Shown: positions 42,434-54,960 of the stretch, in pieces
Layout of the letters: every line of letters begins with the position of its first letter
How positions within the stretch are numbered: the stretch's first letter is position 1
Program-made: the position numbers and the translations under genes
The notes under the pieces: model-generated
Told to the model about the DNA's origin: nothing
Seen by the model: only the letters and a program-made list of their open reading frames with translations
Databases searched by the model: none
Assembly (NCBI GenBank): GCA_021272165.1
Contig: JAJSLK010000062.1
Location: 1 to 64,000, forward strand
DNA length: 64,000 nt
Direction of reading: 5' to 3'
Source: Methylacidiphilales bacterium
Lineage (GTDB): Bacteria > Verrucomicrobiota > Verrucomicrobiia > Methylacidiphilales > UBA1321

Positions 42434-44332
42434 ATGAACCGCATTCATCTTCTGTCCGAACAGGTCGCGAACCAAATCGCGGCCGGGGAAGTGATCGAAC
42501 GGCCGGCCTCGGTGCTCAAGGAGCTGTTGGAGAATTCGCTCGACGCGGGATCGACGCAGATCGACGTGGAGATCGGCGCGGGCGGCCGGAGCGTGGTGGC
42601 GGTGACCGACAACGGATGGGGGATGAGCAAGGACGATGCGCTGCTGTGCCTGGAACGCCACGCGACGAGCAAGCTGCGCGAAAGCGAGGACCTGGACCGG
42701 ATCGCGTCGTATGGATTCCGCGGCGAAGCGATCCCGAGCATTGCATCGGTGTCGAAGTTCCGGCTGCGGACACGGGAGGCCGAGGCGCTGGCCGGGACGG
42801 AGATCATTATCGACGGCGGAAAACTGCGGGACGTGCGGGAAGTGGGGCTGGCGCCGGGGACACAGATCGAGGTGCGGTCGCTTTTTTACAATCTGCCCGC
42901 GCGACGAAAATTCCTGCGCACGGAAGCGACGGAGGCGGCCCATCTGCGGCAGGTGCTGCTGCTGGCGGGATTGGCACGGCCGGACGTGGGCTTTTCGTTG
43001 ACGGCGGATGAACAACCGGTGCAGCGCTGGATGCCGGGCGAGGATTTGCGGCAGCGGCTGGTTTCAATCTTCGGCGCGGACTGGATCAAACTGACGGCGC
43101 CGATCGAGGCAGCGAACGACGGCCTGCGGCTGCATGGGTTCATCGGCCAACCGGGGGTGAGCCGGGCGGGGCGGCATGAGGAGCTTTTCTTCATCAACCA
43201 GAGGCCGGTGGAGAACCGGACGCTTCATTTCGGGCTGCTGGAGGGTTACCACAACTCACTCATGAAGGGGCGTTACCCGGTGGCGGTGCTATTCCTGGAG
43301 ATGGACCCGTCGGGAGTGGACGTGAACATCCATCCGGCCAAGCGGGAGGTGCGGTTCCACGACGATTTCACGGTGCGCCATTTCGTAGTGAAGGCGGTAC
43401 AGGAGGCGTTGCGCGATTTTTCAGGCGGCCCGGCGGCGCGATTGACGTTTGAGCCGGCAAAGATGCCGGAGGCGACTGATTTTTCGGAGCTGGGCAGGAA
43501 GGCCGGGGATTTAGCCGAGAAGCCCGTCGCCGGGCGGTCGACGGCTACCCCTGAGATGGCTACCGCAGGGATGGTCACGGCGGAGACGGCGGGAAAAATT
43601 GAAACAGTAGTTGCAGAAAGCAAAGGCGAGCAGCCTTTGGTATTGGACAGGGAAACGGAGCCAGAGGCTTCGCAACCGTCGCTTCCCCTCCCCGAAGACA
43701 TGCGGCCCACGCGTCCCGCACCAAGGCCGGAGCCGTTGATCACGAACCGGCTGGGACTTCGGGTGATCGGATGCGTGGCAAATTTGTTCATCGTGGCGGA
43801 GGGATCGGAGGGGATGGTGCTGATCGACCAGCACGCGGCGCATGAGCGGGTGCTTTTTGAGCAGATGCTGAAGCGGATGGCGTTGCAGGACCCGGCGTCG
43901 CAGCAGCTTCTTTTTCCCGTGACAATCGAATTCCTGCCCCGCGAGGCCGATTTTCTCTTGGCGCAGGTGGAAACACTGCAACAGGCCGGCGTGGGGATCA
44001 CGCGGTTCGGCCCGAGTTCGTTCCTGGTCGACGCGCTGCCGGCGATGGTGAAACCGCGCGATGTCCCGGAGTTTATCCGGACGGTCGTGACGGACTTGCA
44101 GCAGGAGGGAGGCGAGACGCGGAAGGGACGGCGACTGAGCGAGGAAGTCGTGGCGAAAACAGTATGCCGTCATGCGGTGAAGGCGAACGATGCGTTGAAA
44201 CCGGCGGAGTGGGACCAGTTGCTGCACGATCTGCTGGCGTGCGACCTGCCTTATACGTGTCCGCATGGGCGGCCGACGATGATCCAACTGACACTGGCGG
44301 AACTGGAAAAGAAATTCGGGCGGGTGCAGTGA
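42434..44332 (+). CDS. mutL: DNA mismatch repair protein MutL
   Basis: 632 aa. GHKL ATPase that links mismatch recognition to strand incision. The N-terminal domain has IAAGEVIERPASVLKELLEN, DNGWGMSKDD, RHATSKL and YGFRGEA. The C-terminal domain has the endonuclease metal motif IDQHAAHERVLFEQM (DQHAxxExxxxE), CRHAVKAND and PYTCPHGRPT, so this is the incising type of MutL found in bacteria lacking MutH. The linker (about 335-440) is long and includes a REP-like sequence at about residues 364-372. The ATG at 42434 starts the conserved domain; an upstream in-frame start at 42365 is unlikely. Confidence 0.96.
   Translation: MNRIHLLSEQVANQIAAGEVIERPASVLKELLENSLDAGSTQIDVEIGAGGRSVVAVTDNGWGMSKDDALLCLERHATSKLRESEDLDRIASYGFRGEAIPSIASVSKFRLRTREAEALAGTEIIIDGGKLRDVREVGLAPGTQIEVRSLFYNLPARRKFLRTEATEAAHLRQVLLLAGLARPDVGFSLTADEQPVQRWMPGEDLRQRLVSIFGADWIKLTAPIEAANDGLRLHGFIGQPGVSRAGRHEELFFINQRPVENRTLHFGLLEGYHNSLMKGRYPVAVLFLEMDPSGVDVNIHPAKREVRFHDDFTVRHFVVKAVQEALRDFSGGPAARLTFEPAKMPEATDFSELGRKAGDLAEKPVAGRSTATPEMATAGMVTAETAGKIETVVAESKGEQPLVLDRETEPEASQPSLPLPEDMRPTRPAPRPEPLITNRLGLRVIGCVANLFIVAEGSEGMVLIDQHAAHERVLFEQMLKRMALQDPASQQLLFPVTIEFLPREADFLLAQVETLQQAGVGITRFGPSSFLVDALPAMVKPRDVPEFIRTVVTDLQQEGGETRKGRRLSEEVVAKTVCRHAVKANDALKPAEWDQLLHDLLACDLPYTCPHGRPTMIQLTLAELEKKFGRVQ
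43524..43549 (-). repeat. REP-like hairpin inside the mutL linker
   Basis: CCGTCG/CGACGG arms followed by GCTACC; minus strand begins GGTAGCCGTCGACCGCCCGG. Almost identical to 16245-16270. It is read in frame as VAGRSTAT in the interdomain linker. Confidence 0.7.
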
Positions 44333-44479
44333 AAGGATTGACGAAATGACAGGCGGCCAACGGAAGTAAAGAACCTCGGAGCAAGCTTCGGGGAATTCAA
44401 CCCAAGAGATTAAAGACGGGACACGCCTCCAAGAAAGCCGCGTTGACATCGAGCGGGGTTTTGGGCAGTTTGGCCGACT

Positions 44480-44746
44480 ATGGCTAACACCCTTTCCGCC
44501 GCCAAACAGGCCCGCGCCGCGTTGCGCCGCCGCGCCCGCAATCGCACCCAGATGACCACGCTTCGCGTTTCCGAAAAGAAAATCCGCGCCCTCGCCAAGT
44601 CGGGCAAGACCGACGAGGCAGCCAAGCTTCTTTCCTCGTTCCAGTCGCAAATCGATCGCGCCGCGAAAAAAGGTGTAGTGCATAAAAACACGGCATCGCG
44701 GCACAAGAAGCGGATCGCGGCGCTGCTGAAGCCGGCGAAGGCTTAA
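44480..44746 (+). CDS. rpsT: 30S ribosomal protein S20
   Basis: 88 aa. Binds 16S rRNA early in small-subunit assembly. The sequence is basic and helical: MANTLSAAKQARAALRRRAR, then the conserved KSGKTDEAAKLLSSFQSQID and AAKKGVVHKNTASRHKKRI with the usual S20 ending. Standard length. Follows mutL after about 147 bases. Confidence 0.97.
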   Translation: MANTLSAAKQARAALRRRARNRTQMTTLRVSEKKIRALAKSGKTDEAAKLLSSFQSQIDRAAKKGVVHKNTASRHKKRIAALLKPAKA

Positions 44747-44822
44747 TCGACATTTTAACTCGGTGTTCTTTTCTTGGGCTCGTCGGCCCAATTGTTCACG
44801 CTACTTTTAGTGTTGGCTTGTC

Positions 44823-44844
44823 AAAGTGGGACTGCTACCACTTT
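44823..44844 (+). repeat. Inverted repeat over the lptD start
   Basis: AAAGTGG (44823-44829) and CCACTTT (44838-44844) form a perfect 7-bp dyad. The GTG at 44826 lies inside the left arm. If that GTG is used, the hairpin could limit ribosome access; if the TTG at 44850 is used, the dyad is just upstream. Confidence 0.5.
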
Positions 44845-47228
44845 GTCGCTTGAAGATTGCGCGAGTTGCCTTACTTTTTACTGCCTTTTACGTAATCTGG
44901 GCTACCGGATACGGGTTACTTTTGGCGCAGGATAATCCAAGCGTCCTGACGACACCTCCGGCCAGCGCGAACGGCGAAGGGCCGGTGACGATCACGGCGG
45001 ACGGCGACAATACGTACACGGGAGAAATCGCGACGGCCGATGGAAATGTGGTGGTGCGGTACAAGGATGACGTGATTTTTGCCGACCATGTGATTTACGA
45101 CCGCTCGACGAAGGTGCTGACGGCGACGGGTAATGCCCGCATTTTCAGCAACCAACGGGTCTATCGCGGGGACATGATCACCTACAACCTGGATACCAAG
45201 GCAATCACGTCGTCGGCGTTTTATGGAGAGGAATATCCGAAGTTCATTTCCGGGGAAAAAGTGTCGACGCCGGAGTTCAATCACTACCGGCTGACGAATG
45301 CGACATTCACGACGAGCAACCGCGAAAAGCCAAGCTTCCATATGGAAGCCAGCACAATCGAGTACCGGCCCAACGATGAAGTGGTATTGAAGAACACCGT
45401 GCTCTACATCGGAGACGTGCCGGTGCTTTACCTGCCGGTCTTCGTCCAGTCACTGAACGATTCACGACCGGCTTACCAGTTTGAGCTGGGCAACAGCGGC
45501 ACCTTCGGGGCCTTTATCGACAACAAATATAACTGGGTACTCGGGAATAACATGCGTGGGACGGTGGAGTTCGACGTACGGGAAAAGCGGGGGTACGCGG
45601 GCGGCGTGGACGTGCAGTATTTCCCCAGTCTCAACAGCGATATACTGCTGAAGACCTACTATGCGCAGGATAACCTTTATTCCTCAACCGATCCGACCAT
45701 GCCGAATTCGCCGGCCCACGGCAACATCACGGACCATAACGTTTATGACGGCGTGCCGTTCGATAACCGTTATCGGGTGGCCTACCAACAGCACCTGCAG
45801 TTCGGCCCTGATTTCTCCTCGATTGCCGACCTGAACTTCTGGAGTGATCCCTGGGTGACGCGCGACTTTTTCCCCTCCGAATACCAGTCGGAAAATCAGC
45901 CGCCGAATTTCGTGAGCCTGAACCAGTACAATCCGAATTTCACGATTTCACTGCTGGCGAGCCCGCAGGTGAATCCCTTCTTCGAGACGGTACAGCGCCT
46001 GCCGGAATTCGAGGTGGATGTGAAGCAGCAGAACATTTTCGGCTCGCCCATCCAGTATTCGAGCACGAGCAGCGTGGTAAACTTTGAGCGGCGCTATGCC
46101 GACACGGAATATTTCCGCGATCCCGCCGATTACATCTATAACTCATTCCCAACCACCACGGCGTATAGCTATTACCATCCCAATGCGACGTACGGCTACG
46201 ACACGACGCAGATGAACAACTACAGCGCCTACCGCTACGACACCTATCACGAATTTACCTACCCGCACCAGTATTTCAATTTCCTGTCGCTGACGCCGCA
46301 CATCGGCGGGCGGTTCACCTATTACTCCGACGATAATCAAAACATCACCGATACGACCGGTGATACGGGCCTGGCCAGCGACAAGATCACGAACCCAAAG
46401 TCGCGCTTCGCGGGGAACGTGGGCCTGGAGGGTGATTTTAAGATTTCGCGAACGTGGCTCAACATCAAGAACAAGAACCTGGGCATCGATGGAATCCGGC
46501 ATGTGGTGGAACCGTTCTTCGACGCGCAATATGCGCCTTCGCCGACGGTGACGCCGAACGATATCCGGGGCTTCGATAACCGGCTTTATTCGACGCAACT
46601 GCAGCCGATCGACTGGACTGAATATAACTCCATCGACTCGATCGACCGGCAGGCAGTGGTTCGTTTCGGCATGTGGAACAAGATCCAGACGAAGCGGGAC
46701 GGCGCGAATTACGATCTATTGACTATCCAGACCTATGCGGATGCCGATTTCGATCACAATTTCAGCTCGGCCACGCCCAGCAGCACCTTAAGCAATCTTT
46801 TTAACGACATCCGATTCCACCCGGTGCAGCAACTGGAGTTCACGTCATTCAGCGCGCTGGATGTGAACGGGAATAGCTATAACCAAGTCGATAACGCGAT
46901 AACGTGGACACCGGATCCTTCCCTCCAACTGACGCTTGGCGAACATTATATCAATCACAGCCCCATTTTTGTGAATAGCAATAATGCGGTCCTGGATGTC
47001 TTTTACCGGATGAATGAACACTGGCAGTTCGAGGGCCAGGAACAGTTCGAGGCAGAGACGGGGCGGCTGCAGATGCAACGGTACACGATTTACCGGGATT
47101 TGGACGCCTGGCAGATGGCGCTAACTTATTCGGATAGTGAGCTTAATGGGGAGAGCGACCACACGGTTTTCTTCTCGTTGACCCTCAAGGCCTTCCCGAA
47201 ATACGAACTGCATACCCCGCGACTGTAA
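44826..47228 (+). CDS. lptD: LPS-assembly protein LptD (OstA)
   Basis: 800 aa from GTG 44826, or 792 from TTG 44850; both give a signal peptide (VALLFTAFYVIWATGYGLLLAQ). An OstA/LptA-like jellyroll comes first (about 55-200): GNVVVRYKDDVIFADHVIYD, KVLTATGNARIFSNQRVYRG and the disulphide-free core. It is followed by a long beta-barrel region with many alternating aromatic strands (for example RVAYQQHLQFGPDFSSIADL and VVEPFFDAQYAPSP). It inserts lipopolysaccharide in the outer leaflet with LptE (not seen here). It shows that the organism has an LPS-type outer membrane. Confidence 0.9.
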   Translation: MGLLPLCRLKIARVALLFTAFYVIWATGYGLLLAQDNPSVLTTPPASANGEGPVTITADGDNTYTGEIATADGNVVVRYKDDVIFADHVIYDRSTKVLTATGNARIFSNQRVYRGDMITYNLDTKAITSSAFYGEEYPKFISGEKVSTPEFNHYRLTNATFTTSNREKPSFHMEASTIEYRPNDEVVLKNTVLYIGDVPVLYLPVFVQSLNDSRPAYQFELGNSGTFGAFIDNKYNWVLGNNMRGTVEFDVREKRGYAGGVDVQYFPSLNSDILLKTYYAQDNLYSSTDPTMPNSPAHGNITDHNVYDGVPFDNRYRVAYQQHLQFGPDFSSIADLNFWSDPWVTRDFFPSEYQSENQPPNFVSLNQYNPNFTISLLASPQVNPFFETVQRLPEFEVDVKQQNIFGSPIQYSSTSSVVNFERRYADTEYFRDPADYIYNSFPTTTAYSYYHPNATYGYDTTQMNNYSAYRYDTYHEFTYPHQYFNFLSLTPHIGGRFTYYSDDNQNITDTTGDTGLASDKITNPKSRFAGNVGLEGDFKISRTWLNIKNKNLGIDGIRHVVEPFFDAQYAPSPTVTPNDIRGFDNRLYSTQLQPIDWTEYNSIDSIDRQAVVRFGMWNKIQTKRDGANYDLLTIQTYADADFDHNFSSATPSSTLSNLFNDIRFHPVQQLEFTSFSALDVNGNSYNQVDNAITWTPDPSLQLTLGEHYINHSPIFVNSNNAVLDVFYRMNEHWQFEGQEQFEAETGRLQMQRYTIYRDLDAWQMALTYSDSELNGESDHTVFFSLTLKAFPKYELHTPRL

Positions 47229-47276
47229 CTGTCGCTTGCCGTCCGCGGCCGGAATCGGCACAATGTCAGCTCGTTT

Positions 47277-50582
<3,306 letters not shown>

Positions 50583-50640
50583 CGACATATCCCGCCGTTC
50601 CTCGGTTGCACTTAAGAGAGCACCTGCCATCTTGGAAATC

Positions 50641-52353
50641 ATGCAGACGTCCCACTTTGCCCCGCGCCAGTTTCTTCCCGAGACCATTGACCTGACCGAC
50701 ACGACCCAGCTCGGACCGATTTTCGATAAACTTTCCAGCGAGCTCAACCGCGCCGCGTCGGTGGATGATCTCGAAAAATGGCTGGCCCATCACAGCGAGG
50801 TCTCCGCCGCGCTGGCTGAGTCATCCTCCCTGGCCTACATCGCGATGACGTGCCAGACCGACGACGAGAGCAAAGAGAAGGCCTACATGCACATCGTCGA
50901 GGTGGTTGATCCCTGGCTGAAGCCGCGCCAGTTCGCGCTGATGCAGAAGCTTTCCCAGTCGCCGCTTTTCCGGCAATTGCCGCCGTTTTACGAAGTGTTC
51001 CAGCGCAGCGTCGAGACGCAGGTGAAGATTTACCGCGAGGAAAACGTGGCACGCGAGACACAGGTGGCGAAACTGACGCAGCAATACCAGAAAATCAGCG
51101 GTGCCATGACGGTCCACTTTGACGGACAGGAGCAAACGCTGGCGCGGATGGGCCGCATTCAGGAGGAGCCGGACCGGTCCCGCCGCGAAGCGGCGTGGAA
51201 AGCGGTGACGAAACGCCGATTGCAGGACGCCGACAAGCTGGAGGAACTTTTCGACCAGCTTCTCGTGCTGCGCAACAAGATCTCTCATGCCGCCGGATTT
51301 TCCGATTTCCGCGCCTACACATTCGCAAACTACGAGCGCTTCGACTACACGCCGGAAGATTGCCTCAAGTTCCACGAGGCCATTGAGCACAACGTTGTAC
51401 CGTTGGCGCGCGAGCTGCAGAAAGAACGGAAGCGCAAGCTCGGCGTCGAGACGCTTCGCCCGTGGGACCTGGCGGTCGATCCTGATCATCGCCCGCCGCT
51501 GCGCCCCTTCGCCGAATCGTCGGAACTGGTGGAAAAATCGCACCGGATTTTTTCGATACTCGATCCGCGGCTAGGCGATTACTACAACGTCCTGCGCCGG
51601 CAACAACTGGTCGACCTGGACAACCGCAAGGGCAAGGCGCCGGGTGGGTACCAGAGCACGCTGGCGGAGGCGCGCGTGCCGTTCATTTTCATGAACGCGG
51701 TGGGGGTTCATCGCGACGTCGAGACGATGCTGCATGAGGCCGGTCATGCCTTTCACGCGCTGGCCTCGCGGGAACTGCCGCTGCACGCCTACCGCAGTGC
51801 GCCGATCGAATTTTGTGAAGTGGCCTCCATGGGCATGGAACTGCTGGCGGCACCGCACCTGCGTGCTTTTTATTCCGAGGAGGACGTAAAACGGGCCCGG
51901 CGCGATCATCTCGAGGGCGTCATCAAGTTTTTCCCGTGGATGGCGACGGTCGATGCGTTCCAGCACTGGATTTACACCCATCCGGGCCACAGCCCCGACG
52001 AGCGTGCGGACTATTGGCTGTCGCTGATGGACCGCTTCGGCGGGATCGAGGACTGGAGCGGATACGAGGATGCGCGGGCGCACATCTGGCATCGGCAGCT
52101 CCATATCTTCGAGATTCCGTTCTATTATGTTGAATACGGCATCGCGCAACTCGGGGCGCTTCAACTCTGGCAGACGTCGCGGCGCGATCTCCCTGCCGCG
52201 CTCGACCATTACCTGAAGGGCCTGGGCCTCGGCGGATCGCGTCCCCTGCCCGAACTCTTCCAGGCCACCGGGTTGGCTTTCGACTTCACGGACAAGACGA
52301 TCGCGCCGCTGATGCGCAACGTGAAGGAAGCGCTGGTGGAACTGGCGGCATGA
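50641..52353 (+). CDS. M3 family oligoendopeptidase
   Basis: 570 aa from the ATG at 50641. Zinc metallopeptidase of the PepF/thimet group, cytoplasmic. The zinc site is MLHEAGHAFHAL (HExxH), with the third ligand in the following FCEVASMGMEL segment. The N-terminal helical lobe (QQYQKISGAMTVHFDGQEQT, DRSRREAAWKAV) matches oligopeptidase F-like enzymes. Probably hydrolyses short peptides. uppS is upstream by 58 bases. Confidence 0.92.
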   Translation: MQTSHFAPRQFLPETIDLTDTTQLGPIFDKLSSELNRAASVDDLEKWLAHHSEVSAALAESSSLAYIAMTCQTDDESKEKAYMHIVEVVDPWLKPRQFALMQKLSQSPLFRQLPPFYEVFQRSVETQVKIYREENVARETQVAKLTQQYQKISGAMTVHFDGQEQTLARMGRIQEEPDRSRREAAWKAVTKRRLQDADKLEELFDQLLVLRNKISHAAGFSDFRAYTFANYERFDYTPEDCLKFHEAIEHNVVPLARELQKERKRKLGVETLRPWDLAVDPDHRPPLRPFAESSELVEKSHRIFSILDPRLGDYYNVLRRQQLVDLDNRKGKAPGGYQSTLAEARVPFIFMNAVGVHRDVETMLHEAGHAFHALASRELPLHAYRSAPIEFCEVASMGMELLAAPHLRAFYSEEDVKRARRDHLEGVIKFFPWMATVDAFQHWIYTHPGHSPDERADYWLSLMDRFGGIEDWSGYEDARAHIWHRQLHIFEIPFYYVEYGIAQLGALQLWQTSRRDLPAALDHYLKGLGLGGSRPLPELFQATGLAFDFTDKTIAPLMRNVKEALVELAA

Positions 52354-52407
52354 GCGTCGAGAGAAATTTCGACAAGGCCGGGGGGATCGACTAAAATCAC
52401 CCATTGG

Positions 52408-54945
52408 ATGTTTTCCTTCCGGCCCATCTCCATCCTCCCCCGCCTGCTTCTTTTCGCGGTCCTGGTCGCCTCAACTTTGTCCGTCCTTCGCGCCGAGCCG
52501 AGCGACGATGAGAAAAAAGCGCTGAAGACAGCCCAGCAATCGTACAAGGATGGCGCGTTCGACCTCTGCAACGACCGGGTCGCGACGCTGTTGAAAAAAT
52601 ATCCGAAAACGGAACTCGCGCCGCAGGCCGAGCTGTTGCAGGCCCGCGCGCTCTACCAGTTGGGCCGGAGCAATGACGCCCTGGCCGCGCTGAATCTTCC
52701 GCCTGACCAAATGCCGGCCAATCTGCAGGCCGACACGCTTTTCTGGCAGGGCGAGGTTCTGCTGAACCTGGGCAAGTGGCCCGACGCGGAACAGAAATAC
52801 CGCGCCCTGCTGACCCTGAAGGATACCGCCGGGCATGCCGAGGAGGCGAATCTCGGCCTGGCGTGGGCCCTGTTTAAACAGGGCCGGGAATCGGAGGCGG
52901 CGCCCTTGATTGATGCGCTGATCAAGCAGACGACGAATCCCACCGCATCGCAACAGGCCCAACTGCTTCTGGCCAAGATCGAGATGGCGAAGCGGCAGAT
53001 GAAAGAGGCGATTGCGGGGCTCGAGGGCCTGCTCGCATCGCAGCCGAATGCGGGTCTTATGTTCGAGACGAATTACTGGCTCGGCGAAGCCTATTCGGCC
53101 AATGGCCATGCCGATAAGGCGATTGCGGCCTACGAGACGATCACCGGCGACCTGCAATCCCCTGACAAACCACCGGCGTTTCCGAAGTCGCTGGTGGCTC
53201 AGGCCTACCTGGGCCTGGGCCGCGCCCTGCATACGCTGCACCAGGACGACCAGGCCATGCTGGCCTATCAGCAGACGTATCAGATGGCCGAAAACGAGAC
53301 AACGCGCCTGGATGCCTTCCGGGCCTATCTCGAATGCGCGCGCGCCGATGGCCAGTTGCCGGAAGCGGTGACGACGCTGCAGGAGTTTGCCAAAACTTCG
53401 GATGCCTCCGCTCCGGCGGCACTCTTCGCCATCGGCTCGGTGCTGGCCGAGGATGGCGAAAACGACAAGGCGATCGGGATGCTGGAATCGCTGCTGGTGG
53501 CCTATCCCAACAGTCCGTGGGTTCCCACGGCGAATTATCAGCTCGGCCAGCTTTACGCGAAGACCGGCAAGCCCGACCAGGCGATCAAGGCATTGCAAAA
53601 CTGCATCGCCGCCAATTCCGATCCGGCGCTGGTCCGCAACGCGCGATCTCAACTCGGTTATGTCTATCTTCATCAGACCAAGGACTACGCGAACGCCATC
53701 ACCCAGTTTTCGCTCCTGGCGGACGGCACGGATACGTCAGCGGAGAATGCGTCCTACAATCTTCTCCTGGCCGAGGCCGGCCTGGCCAAAACCGATGCCT
53801 TACTGAAGGGCGTAACCGATTTCGAGAAGCGCTTTCCGTCCAGCTCGCATCTCAAGCAGATCGCGCTGGTCGAGGGCCAGCTCCTGACGGCGCTGAATCG
53901 GGTCAGCGATGCCGAGGCGGTTTATCAAAAGGCGATTGCCCTCGGTGGAAAGGACCCGGAGCAGACGCAACTACTCCAGGCCCTGGCCGAATTGCAGTAT
54001 CAAAACAATGACCTGGAAGGCGCGTTGGCGACTTATCAGGCGACGGTCAATCAGTTTCCCAACGATTCGCTGCTGGCGGCCCAGCGGGGCATTCTTGTTT
54101 CCTATGAGTTGAAGAAACTCACCGATGACCAGGTCGAGCAGGCCCTGGTGAAGCTGGCGCAAAACTATGCGAACGTTCCGGGCGCACCGGAGGCCTATTT
54201 CCGCCTCGGGGAATTTTATTTCTTTCGACAGGATTACGTGAAGGCGCAGGACGCCTTCCAGCAACTGACCACGAATTATCCGAACAGCGACTATACGGAC
54301 GAGGCTTATTTCTACGCCGGTCGCGCGGCCTTTGCGCACCAGGATTATGCCGCGGCGCGCACGCTGCTGGAAAAAGTTCCCGACACCTCACCCTTCAAGG
54401 CCGACGCCCGGCTCTGGGAAGGACGCGTCAGTCAGGAGCAACATCATTTCGACGAAGCCGCCGCGCTCTTCGACGCCGTTCTGGCCACGGACAAAACCGG
54501 GCCGCGATTTGTGCAGGCCAGCCTGCTCAAGGGCGAATGTCTTTTTGAACTGGGCACCCAGGACCCGGCGAATTACCCGAAGGCGCAGGCGACGTTTGAC
54601 CAGATTTTACAGAACAAGGAAGGAACCATTGCCGAGCGCAACGAAGCGGCCGTGCGCAGCGCGAAGTGCCTCGAAAAAATGGGCAAGGCGGAGGAGGCGA
54701 TGGCGCTGTATCTCGATGTGCTCTACGGTCGCGTGGCCGGGGATGACTCGAGCTCACCCGTCCCGCCCGATTTCTCGTGGCAGATCAAGGCGGGCTGGGA
54801 AGCGGGCCGCATCCGCGAGGCGCAAAAGGATTGGCGTGGGGCGATCGAGATTTATCAGCGGCTGGAGCAGATCGGCGGCGCGCACCAGCAGGAATTTCAC
54901 GACCTGATCAATAAGCTGCGCCGGGATAATTACATTTACGAGTAG
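52408..54945 (+). CDS. Large exported TPR protein
   Basis: 845 aa. Signal peptide to about residue 30 (ILPRLLLFAVLVASTLSVLRA). The rest is TPR units in series, for example YPKTELAPQAELLQARALYQ and NYPNSDYTDEAYFYAGRAAF, the second type being YfiO/BamD-like. Several units also resemble the TPR protein at 1587-4031 in length and composition. A periplasmic scaffold is likely; the partner is unknown. A signal peptidase I site is seen, with no lipobox. Confidence 0.85.
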   Translation: MFSFRPISILPRLLLFAVLVASTLSVLRAEPSDDEKKALKTAQQSYKDGAFDLCNDRVATLLKKYPKTELAPQAELLQARALYQLGRSNDALAALNLPPDQMPANLQADTLFWQGEVLLNLGKWPDAEQKYRALLTLKDTAGHAEEANLGLAWALFKQGRESEAAPLIDALIKQTTNPTASQQAQLLLAKIEMAKRQMKEAIAGLEGLLASQPNAGLMFETNYWLGEAYSANGHADKAIAAYETITGDLQSPDKPPAFPKSLVAQAYLGLGRALHTLHQDDQAMLAYQQTYQMAENETTRLDAFRAYLECARADGQLPEAVTTLQEFAKTSDASAPAALFAIGSVLAEDGENDKAIGMLESLLVAYPNSPWVPTANYQLGQLYAKTGKPDQAIKALQNCIAANSDPALVRNARSQLGYVYLHQTKDYANAITQFSLLADGTDTSAENASYNLLLAEAGLAKTDALLKGVTDFEKRFPSSSHLKQIALVEGQLLTALNRVSDAEAVYQKAIALGGKDPEQTQLLQALAELQYQNNDLEGALATYQATVNQFPNDSLLAAQRGILVSYELKKLTDDQVEQALVKLAQNYANVPGAPEAYFRLGEFYFFRQDYVKAQDAFQQLTTNYPNSDYTDEAYFYAGRAAFAHQDYAAARTLLEKVPDTSPFKADARLWEGRVSQEQHHFDEAAALFDAVLATDKTGPRFVQASLLKGECLFELGTQDPANYPKAQATFDQILQNKEGTIAERNEAAVRSAKCLEKMGKAEEAMALYLDVLYGRVAGDDSSSPVPPDFSWQIKAGWEAGRIREAQKDWRGAIEIYQRLEQIGGAHQQEFHDLINKLRRDNYIYE

Positions 54946-54960
54946 CCCAAGGACAGCTGC

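Noticed and set aside
44443-44470. TTGACA (44443-44448) ahead of rpsT as a promoter
   Set aside because: There is no acceptable -10 hexamer 15-19 bases downstream (CAGTTT is poor). Not strong enough to list as a feature.
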